A stretch of DNA of 21,600 nt. Origin: a virus. Of the stretch, positions 5,436-13,043 are shown piece after piece. Made by a program: the position numbers and the translations under genes. The notes under the pieces were generated by a model, which was not told the origin of the DNA, did not search any database, and saw only the letters and a list, made by a program, of their open reading frames with translations. The DNA lies in IMG/VR virus record IMGVR_UViG_3300022074_000435, positions 1 through 21,600 of that record. One strand, written 5' to 3'. The first letter of the stretch is position 1; each line of letters opens with the position of its first letter.

Positions 5436-6077
5436 TTATACCTTATCTTTCTTCTTTGTCAGCTTTTTTACTACTTGTTTTACTAAAGGTTTGACTGCGT
5501 TAAGAAGTAATGGACTACTGGCAGCGACCAAGCCGATAACAGCAGTAGATACAAGAGTAGAAACTTCTGGAATGTACTGATCTTTAAATGGGACGTTTTC
5601 ATAAAGCGTTATACACTCAATTAAATCATCGCCTCTTTTATGTCCGATGACACGTTCCAATCGTTTTTCGTTACGAAAGTCTCCTACTCTTTGATCCCCT
5701 TTACCAGGACAGGGTTCTAACTTTATTTCTTCTTCCTTTTCAGGTGTCTTAGGTATCTCAGGTGTTTTAGATTCTGGGATCTCAGGTGTTGTTATTGGTT
5801 GTTCTTGCTTTTGCTCTACAATCTCTATCCTTTTTCGGTCATAATTTATTGGAACGAAAGAAGGTATCTTTCCTTCTGGGCAGCTATAAAACGCTCCATT
5901 AACATCATCTTCTATTATCTGTGTGTTTGTAACCGAAGCATCTCTATGCGTCTTTACGCAGCCTGGTAGATCAATATTAGGTAAAGGTACGTTTAATACA
6001 GGTAAAGGAGTATAAATATAATGATTAACAGTTGGAATCTCTGGAATTATAATCTCAGGGATTTCAGTCGTAGGCAT
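5436..6077 (-). CDS. Pro/Glu-rich protein with C-terminal membrane anchor, conserved phage hypothetical
   Basis: A 213-residue protein. The N-terminal 60 residues are Pro/Ile-rich (IPEIIIPEIPTV, LPVLNVPLPNIDLPGC), followed by VNGAFYSCPEGKIPSFVPINYD (59-80). Residues 95-115 are a TPEIP-type repeated linker (TPEIPESKTPEIPKTPE). After a second cysteine-containing part (C123, C155) comes one membrane span at about 172-193 (VSTAVIGLVAASSPLLLNAV). It ends in a very basic tail (KKLTKKKDKV). The 'PGCVxxHRDxx...DDxxGxxxxCPxGxxPSFxPxxY' core is a pattern I recall from unnamed cyanophage proteins, possibly virion or membrane associated. It is the last gene of the long minus-strand run and starts inside the zinc-ribbon gene. 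Confidence 0.7.
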   Translation of the reverse strand: MPTTEIPEIIIPEIPTVNHYIYTPLPVLNVPLPNIDLPGCVKTHRDASVTNTQIIEDDVNGAFYSCPEGKIPSFVPINYDRKRIEIVEQKQEQPITTPEIPESKTPEIPKTPEKEEEIKLEPCPGKGDQRVGDFRNEKRLERVIGHKRGDDLIECITLYENVPFKDQYIPEVSTLVSTAVIGLVAASSPLLLNAVKPLVKQVVKKLTKKKDKV

Positions 6078-6225
6078 CTCTTTTCTTTAATACTTCTACT
6101 TCTGCATGGCATTTAGGACAAGATAAATTAGTCATCACCGAAAACTCAGGATAACCATTCATCCCATCTTCAATATCAATGTCACCACCTATTATTAATT
6201 CTGTATTACACCAATAACAGTTCAT
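6064..6225 (-). CDS. 53-residue zinc-ribbon protein
   Basis: An open frame from the ATG at 6225 to the TGA at 6066-6064. It has two CxxC-type knuckles: C3-Y-W-C6 (MNCYWCNTEL) and C36-P-K-C39 (LSCPKCHAEVEVL), separated by a Gly/Asp/Glu-rich middle. This is a minimal zinc ribbon. The start codon shares its first base with the preceding stop (TAATG), and the end overlaps the next start by 14 bases, so the gene is embedded in a coupled operon. Many phages carry such small zinc ribbons. Partner and target (DNA, RNA or protein) are unknown. Confidence 0.72.
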   Translation of the reverse strand: MNCYWCNTELIIGGDIDIEDGMNGYPEFSVMTNLSCPKCHAEVEVLKKRDAYD

Positions 6226-6455
6226 TAGAACTTAGGAAGTTTTGTTGTGGGTAAAGATGGGCCTGTCATATCAGGTAATCCTTGGTCTAACATCTTTGGC
6301 ATTAGTCCTTGTACATTACCTAAGACTTCATTCATTAATTTTGTTTTAAACTGTTCTGATGTTACATATTTATAACCAAAGTAGCTTCCACCGATGACAG
6401 ATGACACCAAAACAAAGGAAACTATACTAAGAATGTTAGCTATTTTTTGAAACAT
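6225..6455 (-). CDS. 76-residue single-span membrane protein
   Basis: The frame could begin at a GTG at 6509. The ATG at 6455 gives a cleaner protein: a short basic N-terminus (MFQKIAN), then one membrane helix at about 8-28 (ILSIVSFVLVSSVIGGSYFGY). An amphipathic segment follows (TSEQFKTKLMNEVLGNVQGL), and then a Met/Pro-rich tail ending GPSLPTTKLPKF. No Shine-Dalgarno sequence precedes either start. The start codon overlaps, head to head, the start of a small gene on the other strand, sharing one CATG. Small proteins of this shape recur in cyanophages without a known role; a lysis or envelope function is possible. Confidence 0.6.
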   Translation of the reverse strand: MFQKIANILSIVSFVLVSSVIGGSYFGYKYVTSEQFKTKLMNEVLGNVQGLMPKMLDQGLPDMTGPSLPTTKLPKF

Positions 6456-6582
6456 GATAAAAGAAGCATTTTTAAAAGCATTAATGCCTGTCACTATTAT
6501 AACCTTCACAGGAATTATGGCATTAGCACCACTTTATGTAACTTTAGGTGTTATGCAACGTCAGATGACAACTAAGAATTAG
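6454..6582 (+). CDS. 42-residue membrane protein on the strand opposite to the operon
   Basis: An open plus-strand frame from the ATG at 6454 to the TAG at 6580-6582 fills the gap between two minus-strand genes. The product is basic at the start (MIKEAFLKAL). It has a hydrophobic span at about 11-33 (MPVTIITFTGIMALAPLYVTLGV) and ends in a polar tail (QRQMTTKN). Codons follow the AT-rich preference of the neighbours. No ribosome binding site is visible. Its 3' end overlaps the convergent gene at 6572 by 11 bases. Its reality rests on composition and the otherwise empty gap, so it remains tentative. Confidence 0.42.
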   Translation: MIKEAFLKALMPVTIITFTGIMALAPLYVTLGVMQRQMTTKN

Positions 6583-7120
6583 GATCTTCTGGATATTGTG
6601 TCATATTAGGCTTCCAAGTCTTATCGCTCTGCTCTGTACTTCCATACAAAGTAACTAAAGCTGCGGTATCTGCACAATTATCAATCTCTGTTTCTCTTGT
6701 TGTACAAGCAGTTCGGACTCCATCACGATATGTACTGATTGCTGTAGGTATTGCAGTAGATTTTTCAGCTTTTCTTACAACGTACCAATCATATTTTGCT
6801 AACAAACTACCAGCAGTAACTTTTTCCTGTGCCTTTAATACTGATTTAACACCTAAAGTAACAACTTGATCTCCATTTTCATCTAATACTGGATCACCAT
6901 TTTCATCAACTACATTTGTATCTGTTAGTGTTTTTGCAGTTCCGTTGCCCCAGTAAAAACGTGAGTCATACACTGGATCGTCAGCTACCTCTGTAATACC
7001 AATGGCTGTTTTCTCATCTGCTGTTGATAATCTTAACCAGTTAGCAGGGTACTGAGTTCCATCAGATGTTTTAAATGCAACATCAACAGCTAAAGGTGAT
7101 CCGTCTAATTTAAAAGCCAT
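6572..7120 (-). CDS. Tail-fibre assembly/chaperone-like protein
   Basis: A 182-residue protein directly downstream (9 bases) of the largest fibre gene. The N-terminus (PLAVDVAFKTSDGTQYPANW) followed by LRLSTADEKTAIGI and DSRFYWG is a pattern common to phage tail-fibre accessory proteins of marine phages. An Asp/Glu/Asn/Gly repeat occurs at about 73-85 (DENGDPVLDENGD). The C-terminal half is helical (IPTAISTYRDGVRTACTTRETEIDNC) and ends with WKPNMTQYPEDPNS. The WK...YP ending recalls the two 109-residue chaperone-like genes upstream. Its position right after a fibre gene fits a fibre-trimerisation or assembly helper. Function is inferred from position and pattern. Confidence 0.62.
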   Translation of the reverse strand: MAFKLDGSPLAVDVAFKTSDGTQYPANWLRLSTADEKTAIGITEVADDPVYDSRFYWGNGTAKTLTDTNVVDENGDPVLDENGDQVVTLGVKSVLKAQEKVTAGSLLAKYDWYVVRKAEKSTAIPTAISTYRDGVRTACTTRETEIDNCADTAALVTLYGSTEQSDKTWKPNMTQYPEDPNS

Positions 7121-7129
7121 AACTATATA

Positions 7130-9952
7130 CTACCTTGCCCTTGCATTTTTGAAAGGAGATTCTGCAAATGCAAAATAAATATATGTATCATTTGAAGAGT
7201 TAATACCAGTTCCCCCTGATCTTATCTTAAAACCATTTGATAAGAAGTCACATTGTCTACCATTACCACTTTCTTCGTAATAACTTAAATCAGCATATAA
7301 CCATCCTAAATCATCATTCACTGCACCTCTTTTGTTATCCATTATGATCCAGTTATTATCATCATCTACCTCTCGTATCAAAAGCCAAGCGACTCTAAAA
7401 CCTGTAAAAACAAAAGGGCCATCTGAGTTTGCAGTTCCAATATAGCTGCCAAACTTGCTATAGCCTGCTACATCACTGAATACATAAGCTACATATGTTT
7501 CCCCACTTGCATTTACACTGTCATAAGTGTACTCATTATTATATCTAGTTATAGAGTAAGTACTAGAACTACTAAAATTGCTAATAATTCCTTGACCTGA
7601 ATGATTATTATCAAAAGCATCAGTATTGTCTAAATAACCACTTAATCCACCAGCACCCGAATGTTTTACGTTCCAGTTTTTACCACCACCACTTAATTTT
7701 TTAGTTAAAGCAACATTTGGTGTAACTCCTAGACCATGACCTATAGTTGCATCTGCTCCTGTTCCTGAGTAAGTAATAATTGAAAACCCTGCTGAAGTAT
7801 TTGTTTTAATAGTTGTTTGTATTGAACCATCAAAATTACTTGATCCAAGAGTTGTGTTTGTATTTACACCTCCACCCATTCCATTGTGGTTATAACAAAA
7901 ATAAAATAAATTATTTGTAGTAGCTGGTATTGTAAATTCTAATCTTCTTGTTGAGGCTGCTGAAAAACCAGCATGATATTGTGCAAAAGTTTTTACAACA
8001 CCATCTAACTTATAAACAATTCCCGATCCGAAAGGTGCTGTAGCATCATCGGCTGCAGTTCCAATCATAAATGGATGGGAAGCATTTGAAGCATCATCCA
8101 TATTAAAGATATAAGTACCACCTTCTGCAAGGTCAAGAGTTACAGCAGACGTTCCAAAGCCGTCAAATCTATATTTATTACCAGAATCAGAAACAACTGT
8201 TACTGTATAAGTTTTGCCATCGGTATCGCCAGCGTTCCAGTTCCATGCAACTTGAGTAGAAGATCCACTTGGAGTACCATTTACATACCAACTTGTGTTG
8301 TAGCCAACTGTAAAACCATTACTTAAAAATGCTGAAAAAGCTGTTTGTGAATCTGAAGAATTATTTTCTGCATCTCCTTCATTTGATGCAAGTATTTTTC
8401 CTACTCCCCTCACGGAATCAATTAAAGCATGCCACCCACTTGTCGAGTATACTTTTAACCAAACCCAATCAGGTTGAAAGTTGAGGGAAGTAATATTTTG
8501 AGTTCCAGAACCTGATCCTGTATAAAGAACAGTATCAAAATGTTTATTAGGTAGCAGTATTGTTGGGTCGGGTAAGTTTGCTGAACATAATGCTTTATAT
8601 CCACTAGGAACTGAATAATAAAAGTCACCTTGACCACTTCCATCTGTGTTGCCTTGTGCTGTTTTTGTACCAGCAAATGAACTATCTTGTCCAAAATTAG
8701 TAATAAAAGTATGATTTTCACTACTATTACTATTGTGCATTGTAGGGGTTACTGTTCCAGATACATTTGTGTGTATTTTGACATCTATTAAAGTGCCGTT
8801 TTTAGATACTTTCCAGCTACCATCATCTAAGTCAAGAAGAATACCTATAATGTCACCAGTTACCCAACTGAGTCCTGATACATTTGCTTGAGAACCATTA
8901 TGATCTGATTCACCACCTCCACCACGAACTCTCCAAAAATCACTATTGTCAACTGATTTAACACCGACACCAACATTACTTGCATTTCCAGTAGATGATT
9001 GCATATATTCTTCCCAATACCATTTACCACTACTAACAGCAAAAGTAGCACCTGATTCTTCATCACTACCTTGATATGCAATCACAGTTTTTAAATTTCC
9101 TTCTGAAAAAGTATTATCTTTTCCTTTCGCATCTACTATATTCCAAATTGCAAAATTATTTGTCGGGCTATCTTTTACAGCATCACCAGTTACAAAATTA
9201 TTTGGTGTGAAGTTGTTAGAGTTACCGCTTGAATCTTTGCCAAGAGTGGTTGCTGTTGTGGCACTGTTATCACTGAAGTTTAGGTAAAACCCATTTGTTC
9301 CATAACTTCCTGTGTATTTTTTAGGATTCCATTGACCAGTTGTTGCATTTGTTTCAGCAAAATATGATGGGCCATAAGCAAATCCATCAATAAAGTTTAC
9401 TTCTGCTAAATAACCATCAAGTCTGTAGGCATGAGAAGTGCTATAGGAATAAGCTCCAATAGTAGTTGATGAATTATTATTAAGAGGTGTATCCGCATTT
9501 TGTGATAGACCTAATTGATTATTATAAATTAAATCTCCATTAACATATACTTTAAATCTATTTACAGCAGTAGATTCTGTTGTATCCATAACCCAAACAC
9601 AATGATACCAAGCACTTGGATCTCTTAATCTAGCAGTAGAGTAATATCCACCAACACCATAATAATCAACACCAATATAACCATTATTTGTAATTCTGTA
9701 GGTCATATTTGCTCCACCTGAACCAGCACCAGTACTTAAGAAAAGTCCATTCCCCGGATCATTTGAAGTACTAATTCCTGTTTGTCCTAATTTTACCCAT
9801 GCACTAAAAGTAAAAGTTTTTCTGTTACCAGCAGAGGAAGGAGTTCTTGTTAAATATGCGTTGTCATTTCTATTAAACCTTAAACTACGTTCTACTTCGT
9901 ATGCCTTCTTCCCTGCTAGAAAGAAAGGTGATGGACTTCCTAGGCTGCTCAT
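7130..9952 (-). CDS. Large multidomain tail fibre / adhesin (LamG, SPRY, cupredoxin-like)
   Basis: A 940-residue protein. Order of parts: residues 1-25 are a short N-terminus. About 45-230 form a LamG/concanavalin-like lectin fold (FTFSAWVKLG, AWYHCVWVMD, RFKVYVNGDLIY, RLDGYLAEVNFIDG). About 285-450 form a SPRY-like domain (SSGKWYWEEYM, VGVGVKSV, GSWKVSKNGTLIDV, GYKALCSANLP). About 470-575 form a marine-phage fibre repeat (FDTVLYTGSGSGTQNI...FQPDWVWLK...VAWNWNAG). About 580-700 form a cupredoxin-like insert with H626, C686, H689 and M692. About 705-935 are a second copy of the fibre repeat type (IITYSGTGADATIGHGLGV, ETYVAYVFSDVAG). It is probably a receptor-binding or glycan-binding tail fibre. 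The start shares a base with the previous stop (TAATG). The end is followed by the assembly-like gene. Confidence 0.8.
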   Translation of the reverse strand: MSSLGSPSPFFLAGKKAYEVERSLRFNRNDNAYLTRTPSSAGNRKTFTFSAWVKLGQTGISTSNDPGNGLFLSTGAGSGGANMTYRITNNGYIGVDYYGVGGYYSTARLRDPSAWYHCVWVMDTTESTAVNRFKVYVNGDLIYNNQLGLSQNADTPLNNNSSTTIGAYSYSTSHAYRLDGYLAEVNFIDGFAYGPSYFAETNATTGQWNPKKYTGSYGTNGFYLNFSDNSATTATTLGKDSSGNSNNFTPNNFVTGDAVKDSPTNNFAIWNIVDAKGKDNTFSEGNLKTVIAYQGSDEESGATFAVSSGKWYWEEYMQSSTGNASNVGVGVKSVDNSDFWRVRGGGGESDHNGSQANVSGLSWVTGDIIGILLDLDDGSWKVSKNGTLIDVKIHTNVSGTVTPTMHNSNSSENHTFITNFGQDSSFAGTKTAQGNTDGSGQGDFYYSVPSGYKALCSANLPDPTILLPNKHFDTVLYTGSGSGTQNITSLNFQPDWVWLKVYSTSGWHALIDSVRGVGKILASNEGDAENNSSDSQTAFSAFLSNGFTVGYNTSWYVNGTPSGSSTQVAWNWNAGDTDGKTYTVTVVSDSGNKYRFDGFGTSAVTLDLAEGGTYIFNMDDASNASHPFMIGTAADDATAPFGSGIVYKLDGVVKTFAQYHAGFSAASTRRLEFTIPATTNNLFYFCYNHNGMGGGVNTNTTLGSSNFDGSIQTTIKTNTSAGFSIITYSGTGADATIGHGLGVTPNVALTKKLSGGGKNWNVKHSGAGGLSGYLDNTDAFDNNHSGQGIISNFSSSSTYSITRYNNEYTYDSVNASGETYVAYVFSDVAGYSKFGSYIGTANSDGPFVFTGFRVAWLLIREVDDDNNWIIMDNKRGAVNDDLGWLYADLSYYEESGNGRQCDFLSNGFKIRSGGTGINSSNDTYIYFAFAESPFKNARAR

Positions 9953-10386
9953 TAGACAAAATTTGCAACAAGTTGTGCAGAAATTTTAGTAGATGATCGA
10001 GCGATCCAGACAATCATATCTACTGCTGCTGCTGTTGTAGATAAAACAGGAGGTGTTCCTCCATCTGGAAAATCCCAATAATCTTGGTATGACAATAATT
10101 TACTACCTCCAGACCCTTGAGTTATAAACAGAACTCCAGATTGTCCAGCAGCTAAAGTTGTAGGATTCATTAAAGTAGTAGCTCCTGTTAAGGTCATTGA
10201 AAAATTATTAGCAGTTTTAAAATCTATAGTAGTATTTCCTGATATATCTCCTAGTGCAGAAACTTCTCCGATAGTTCCTTTTGTAGTAACCCTTCCGTTA
10301 CCACCAGACGTTCCACCGTTATCAAATACAAGGGTGTTAAGTCCACTTGTTTCGTGCTTTACGTTAGTGACTTTTAATGTGCTCAT
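9952..10386 (-). CDS. Small tail-fibre / fibre-tip protein
   Basis: A 144-residue protein. It begins MSTLKVTNVKHETS, a short helix-to-strand motif common to the N-termini of fibres attached to marine-phage tails. The rest is Thr/Gly/Ser-rich beta sequence (LGDISGNTTIDFKTANNFS, LAAGQSGVLFITQG, YWDFPDGGTPPVLS), ending in WIARSSTKISAQLVANF. This 'G-x-T-x-L-x-N-x-x-x-L-x-x-G-Q-S-G' plus 'FPDG..P' pattern recurs in fibre tips of many marine phages. It overlaps the chaperone-like gene upstream by 4 bases and the large fibre downstream by one. Confidence 0.68.
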   Translation of the reverse strand: MSTLKVTNVKHETSGLNTLVFDNGGTSGGNGRVTTKGTIGEVSALGDISGNTTIDFKTANNFSMTLTGATTLMNPTTLAAGQSGVLFITQGSGGSKLLSYQDYWDFPDGGTPPVLSTTAAAVDMIVWIARSSTKISAQLVANFV

Positions 10387-10712
10387 GGCTTGGGATATTT
10401 AGCTTTTACTGCTGCAACGTGATCTTTCCATGTAGTCGTACCATTAACAGCGTCTTTATACTGCATATCTAGCTGGTCTCCTATTGAAGCATATATAGTG
10501 TCTGTAGTACCTGCTGCTCCTGTTCTTTGAGTCTTGTATAAAATTGCTGCTGCGGCTGTGTCAAGAGAAGTTCTAGCTGCATCTATTTTAGTTTGATCTA
10601 AAGTTACTGAATTACCATCAGCGTCAAACGCACCAGCAGAGTCATCTATAGAAACAACAGGTTTTGCTTCTGATTTATAAGCTTCGTAAATAGCTTCGTG
10701 ATCTAAGGCCAT
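10383..10712 (-). CDS. Fibre-chaperone-like protein, copy 2
   Basis: A 109-residue protein, mostly helical. Its C-terminal 40 residues (YASIGDQLDMQYKD, WKDHVAAVKAKYPKP) match those of the gene at 11377 in spacing and key residues (DQLD..Y......WK......K.KYPKP). The N-terminal halves differ. Both are exactly 109 residues. Each sits between fibre genes, which suggests dedicated assembly helpers. It starts 32 bases after the upstream fibre stop, preceded by AAGGA about 10 bases before the ATG, a rare recognisable ribosome binding site in this window. The chaperone role is inferred from position. Confidence 0.62.
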   Translation of the reverse strand: MALDHEAIYEAYKSEAKPVVSIDDSAGAFDADGNSVTLDQTKIDAARTSLDTAAAAILYKTQRTGAAGTTDTIYASIGDQLDMQYKDAVNGTTTWKDHVAAVKAKYPKP

Positions 10713-10744
10713 AATAGTTTTTCCTTAATTATAGAAGATAGCCA

Positions 10745-11380
10745 CTATGCTGCTACCTCCATAAGTGTAATAGTTGAACACGCTGCAACTGATTGAGGGT
10801 GAGTAGGGTTAGTATGAGGTCTATTTAAATAAGCATAACCTTGACTTGTATCGGAATAATTATTACGAAAAAATATTTTATAGTTTTGTGAAGTACCAGA
10901 AGGTGTGTCTAAAAAAGCATTAGACATTGATACTTGACCATAAGAGTAAGGTGTAACAAAGTCACCAGCAAAAGCTCTTATTGAGCCACCATTATCATCA
11001 CCTCGAAAAGCTGTAACTTCCGAACTACCATTATAAAGTTTAAAAGATACGGCATATCCAGCACCTTGACCAACATACAAATTAATAAAAATTAAAACTT
11101 TATTTCCAGAAGTTATAGTAATTGCTTTTTCAAGACCAGTTGTTACAAAGCTGGTTGAGTTGGTTGATGCTGTATTTGTTTTAGTTTCACTTACAACTTG
11201 AACAATTTTACCTGTACCAGCAAATGATAAATTTCCCGAAGCATCTGTAACTATAGCCTGTCCAGATGTACCATCAGCATTTGGTAGTTTAAATGCTACG
11301 TCTGCTGCACTTGGAGCGTTGGTTGGTGAGTTAAGTGAAACAACATTACCGCCTGAGTGTTTTAGTGATATTTTGCTCAT
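10745..11380 (-). CDS. Tail-fibre protein with beta-sandwich C-terminus
   Basis: A 211-residue protein. The N-terminal block, MSKISLKHSGGNVVSLNSP followed by ADVAFKLPNADGTSGQAIVTDASGN, is a widespread attachment module of fibres in marine phages. The C-terminal 150 residues are a jelly-roll-like sandwich (AITITSGNKVLIFINLYV, GYAVSFKLYNGSSEV, YKIFFRNNYSDTS) ending in STITLMEVA, typical of trimeric fibre heads. The start overlaps the stop of the chaperone-like gene upstream (ATGA). The receptor is unknown. Confidence 0.7.
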   Translation of the reverse strand: MSKISLKHSGGNVVSLNSPTNAPSAADVAFKLPNADGTSGQAIVTDASGNLSFAGTGKIVQVVSETKTNTASTNSTSFVTTGLEKAITITSGNKVLIFINLYVGQGAGYAVSFKLYNGSSEVTAFRGDDNGGSIRAFAGDFVTPYSYGQVSMSNAFLDTPSGTSQNYKIFFRNNYSDTSQGYAYLNRPHTNPTHPQSVAACSTITLMEVAA

Positions 11381-11706
11381 GGTTTAGGATATTTGTCTTT
11401 GGTAACTTTGATAGTAGCTTTCCAAGCATCTATACCATTATTATAGATGTCGTCTAACTGGTCAACAATAGAAGGATATTCTGCTCTTCGCTTAGATTTG
11501 TAACTATCATTTTCTAAATCCCATGCAGCTTGTAACGCTGCTAATCCTGTAGTGCAATCTGATTCTGTAGGTTTAGACCCTCCATCATGCACTATGAGAT
11601 TTGCATAAATTTTATTAGTTGGGTCACTAAATCCAAACCAACCTCCTGTGCGAACAGTAATTAAATAATCTTCTATGTGATTTGGTCTACCTGTTAAATA
11701 ATCCAT
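11377..11706 (-). CDS. Fibre-chaperone-like protein, copy 1
   Basis: A 109-residue protein. The N-terminal half (MDYLTGRPNHIEDYLITV, KIYANLIVHDGG) is more structured than in the other copy. The C-terminal part (VDQLDDIYNNGIDAWKATI, KVTKDKYPKP) is paralogous to the gene at 10383. The segment ALQAAWDLENDSYKSKRRAEYPSI is helical and recalls small tail-fibre assembly proteins with an XkdW/DUF4376-like C-terminus. It starts one base after the upstream fibre's stop, and its stop overlaps the next fibre start. An assembly-helper function is inferred. Confidence 0.62.
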   Translation of the reverse strand: MDYLTGRPNHIEDYLITVRTGGWFGFSDPTNKIYANLIVHDGGSKPTESDCTTGLAALQAAWDLENDSYKSKRRAEYPSIVDQLDDIYNNGIDAWKATIKVTKDKYPKP

Positions 11707-11707
11707 A

Positions 11708-12382
11708 TTAAGTATCAGCTAAACGAATAAAATTAAATCTAGTCCAATAATCATCGCTTGCACCTAATAAATAGGCTTGTGAATCATCAGGAATAAATTT
11801 AAATTTTATTTTTACATTTGAGGTATCAATACAATCTATCATGGCTTGAGCCGAAACACCTCCAAGTCTATCTTGACCATAATTATCAAACCACATTGAG
11901 GTTGGTGCTGTTCTAAAGTAAGTACTATTATTTTCTGTTGATTCTATTGATAATACATTATCTCTACTAGCTCTACCACTTGTAAGTACGATTGTAGAGT
12001 GTGCTTGTACAAGCCAAAATCCTGTTGAAGGAAAAGTCCAAATACCACTACTAACACTCATTCCAGTTCCTAATTTATTAAAAGCATCATTAGAACTACC
12101 ACATCTACTTAAATTATTTTGTATAGGGTCGGTAGCACCACTGGCACTACTTGTTAAATACCATGAGTCTATTTCTGTTATTCCACCAGCAGATATCCCA
12201 GTACCAGAAATACCGCTATTTGTTATTGATATTCTTTCAACACCACCAGTTGAAAACTTGATAGTGTCAGCAGCAGGGAAGCTTATTCCTGTATCAGCAT
12301 CATCACCAGTAATAGCTGGTGCGGATACAGATCCAGCTACTCCTTTGATCGCTGGTGTTGTTCCTGATAGTTCTAAGCTCAT
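11708..12382 (-). CDS. Tail-fibre protein with C1q/TNF-like C-terminus
   Basis: A 224-residue protein. The N-terminal part (MSLELSGTTPAIKGVAGSVS, DADTGISFPAADTIKFSTGG, ERISITNSG) is the usual attachment and shaft motif of marine-phage fibres. The C-terminal 150 residues (FNKLGTGMSVSSGIWTFPSTG, FWLVQAHSTIVLTSG, KIKFKFIPDDS, YWTRFNFIRLAD) fit a C1q/TNF-like beta sandwich, which normally trimerises at fibre heads. It lies 2 bases after the preceding fibre gene. Domain calls rest on pattern only. Confidence 0.7.
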   Translation of the reverse strand: MSLELSGTTPAIKGVAGSVSAPAITGDDADTGISFPAADTIKFSTGGVERISITNSGISGTGISAGGITEIDSWYLTSSASGATDPIQNNLSRCGSSNDAFNKLGTGMSVSSGIWTFPSTGFWLVQAHSTIVLTSGRASRDNVLSIESTENNSTYFRTAPTSMWFDNYGQDRLGGVSAQAMIDCIDTSNVKIKFKFIPDDSQAYLLGASDDYWTRFNFIRLADT

Positions 12383-12384
12383 AA

Positions 12385-13014
12385 TTAAAGAATAACAAGA
12401 GTTGCACCATCTGGCACAGTTACTTCGACATTATTATTAATTGTAGGCGATACTGTAACCGCATTTTTACCAGCACTTAAAGAATAAGTTGTCGTTACTG
12501 TCTGGCCTGTCTCCAAAAACACCTCATCAGTACCGCCTCCAGTAGCTCCAGCACCTCCTCCAATCGCACCCCAAGCACCATTGTTATAGCCTTCAAACTG
12601 ATTCAAAGTGCTATTGTGCCTCAACATACCAACAGCAGCACTTCCATCTCTTTGGGCTGTCGTACCAGAGGGTATAGTTAAACTGGTTGTATAGTTATGA
12701 ATTACTTTTCCTGTAAATGTAGAGCCTGATAATGCTGCATGACCAAAATTGGCTTCGTTTATCTTTCCTAAAACAACATAAGTTGCAGAATCACCCGAAA
12801 CTGCTGTTGCTATTTTTAATTCGTTTGTAGAAGTGTTTATATGAGGTTGATATTGAGCTATGCTTGCTGCACCTGATGGGTCGCTACTTCCAGAGCTTAA
12901 TGTTCTTAATGCTGTAAATATTTCATTAATTTTTGCACGAACCGCAGCACCCGTTCCGTTATCGGTATTGTAATTATTACCCGTTACGCTAGTGGTAGTT
13001 CCTGGTCTAGCCAT
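12385..13014 (-). CDS. Tail-fibre-like protein next to J
   Basis: A 209-residue protein, the first gene after the tip protein J (29 bases). The N-terminus (NNYNTDNGTGAAVRAKINEIFTALRTLSSG) is a helical attachment segment of a type common in fibres that bind the tail tip. The middle (GMLRHNSTLNQFEGYNNGAWGAIGGG) is the short beta 'hairpin and Gly' motif found in many phage fibres. The end (ALSGSTFTGKV and VTVSPTINNNVEVTVPDGATLVIL) is beta-structured. It may connect J to the following fibres. Confidence 0.7.
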   Translation of the reverse strand: MARPGTTTSVTGNNYNTDNGTGAAVRAKINEIFTALRTLSSGSSDPSGAASIAQYQPHINTSTNELKIATAVSGDSATYVVLGKINEANFGHAALSGSTFTGKVIHNYTTSLTIPSGTTAQRDGSAAVGMLRHNSTLNQFEGYNNGAWGAIGGGAGATGGGTDEVFLETGQTVTTTYSLSAGKNAVTVSPTINNNVEVTVPDGATLVIL

Positions 13015-13043
13015 TTTTAAAAAGTAACATTGATTTTATTGTA

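Noticed and set aside
8455-9081. Two minus-strand frames (8455-8721, 8860-9081) inside the large fibre
   Set aside because: Frame shadows of the 940-residue fibre; hydrophobic Leu/Ile-rich translations caused by base bias.
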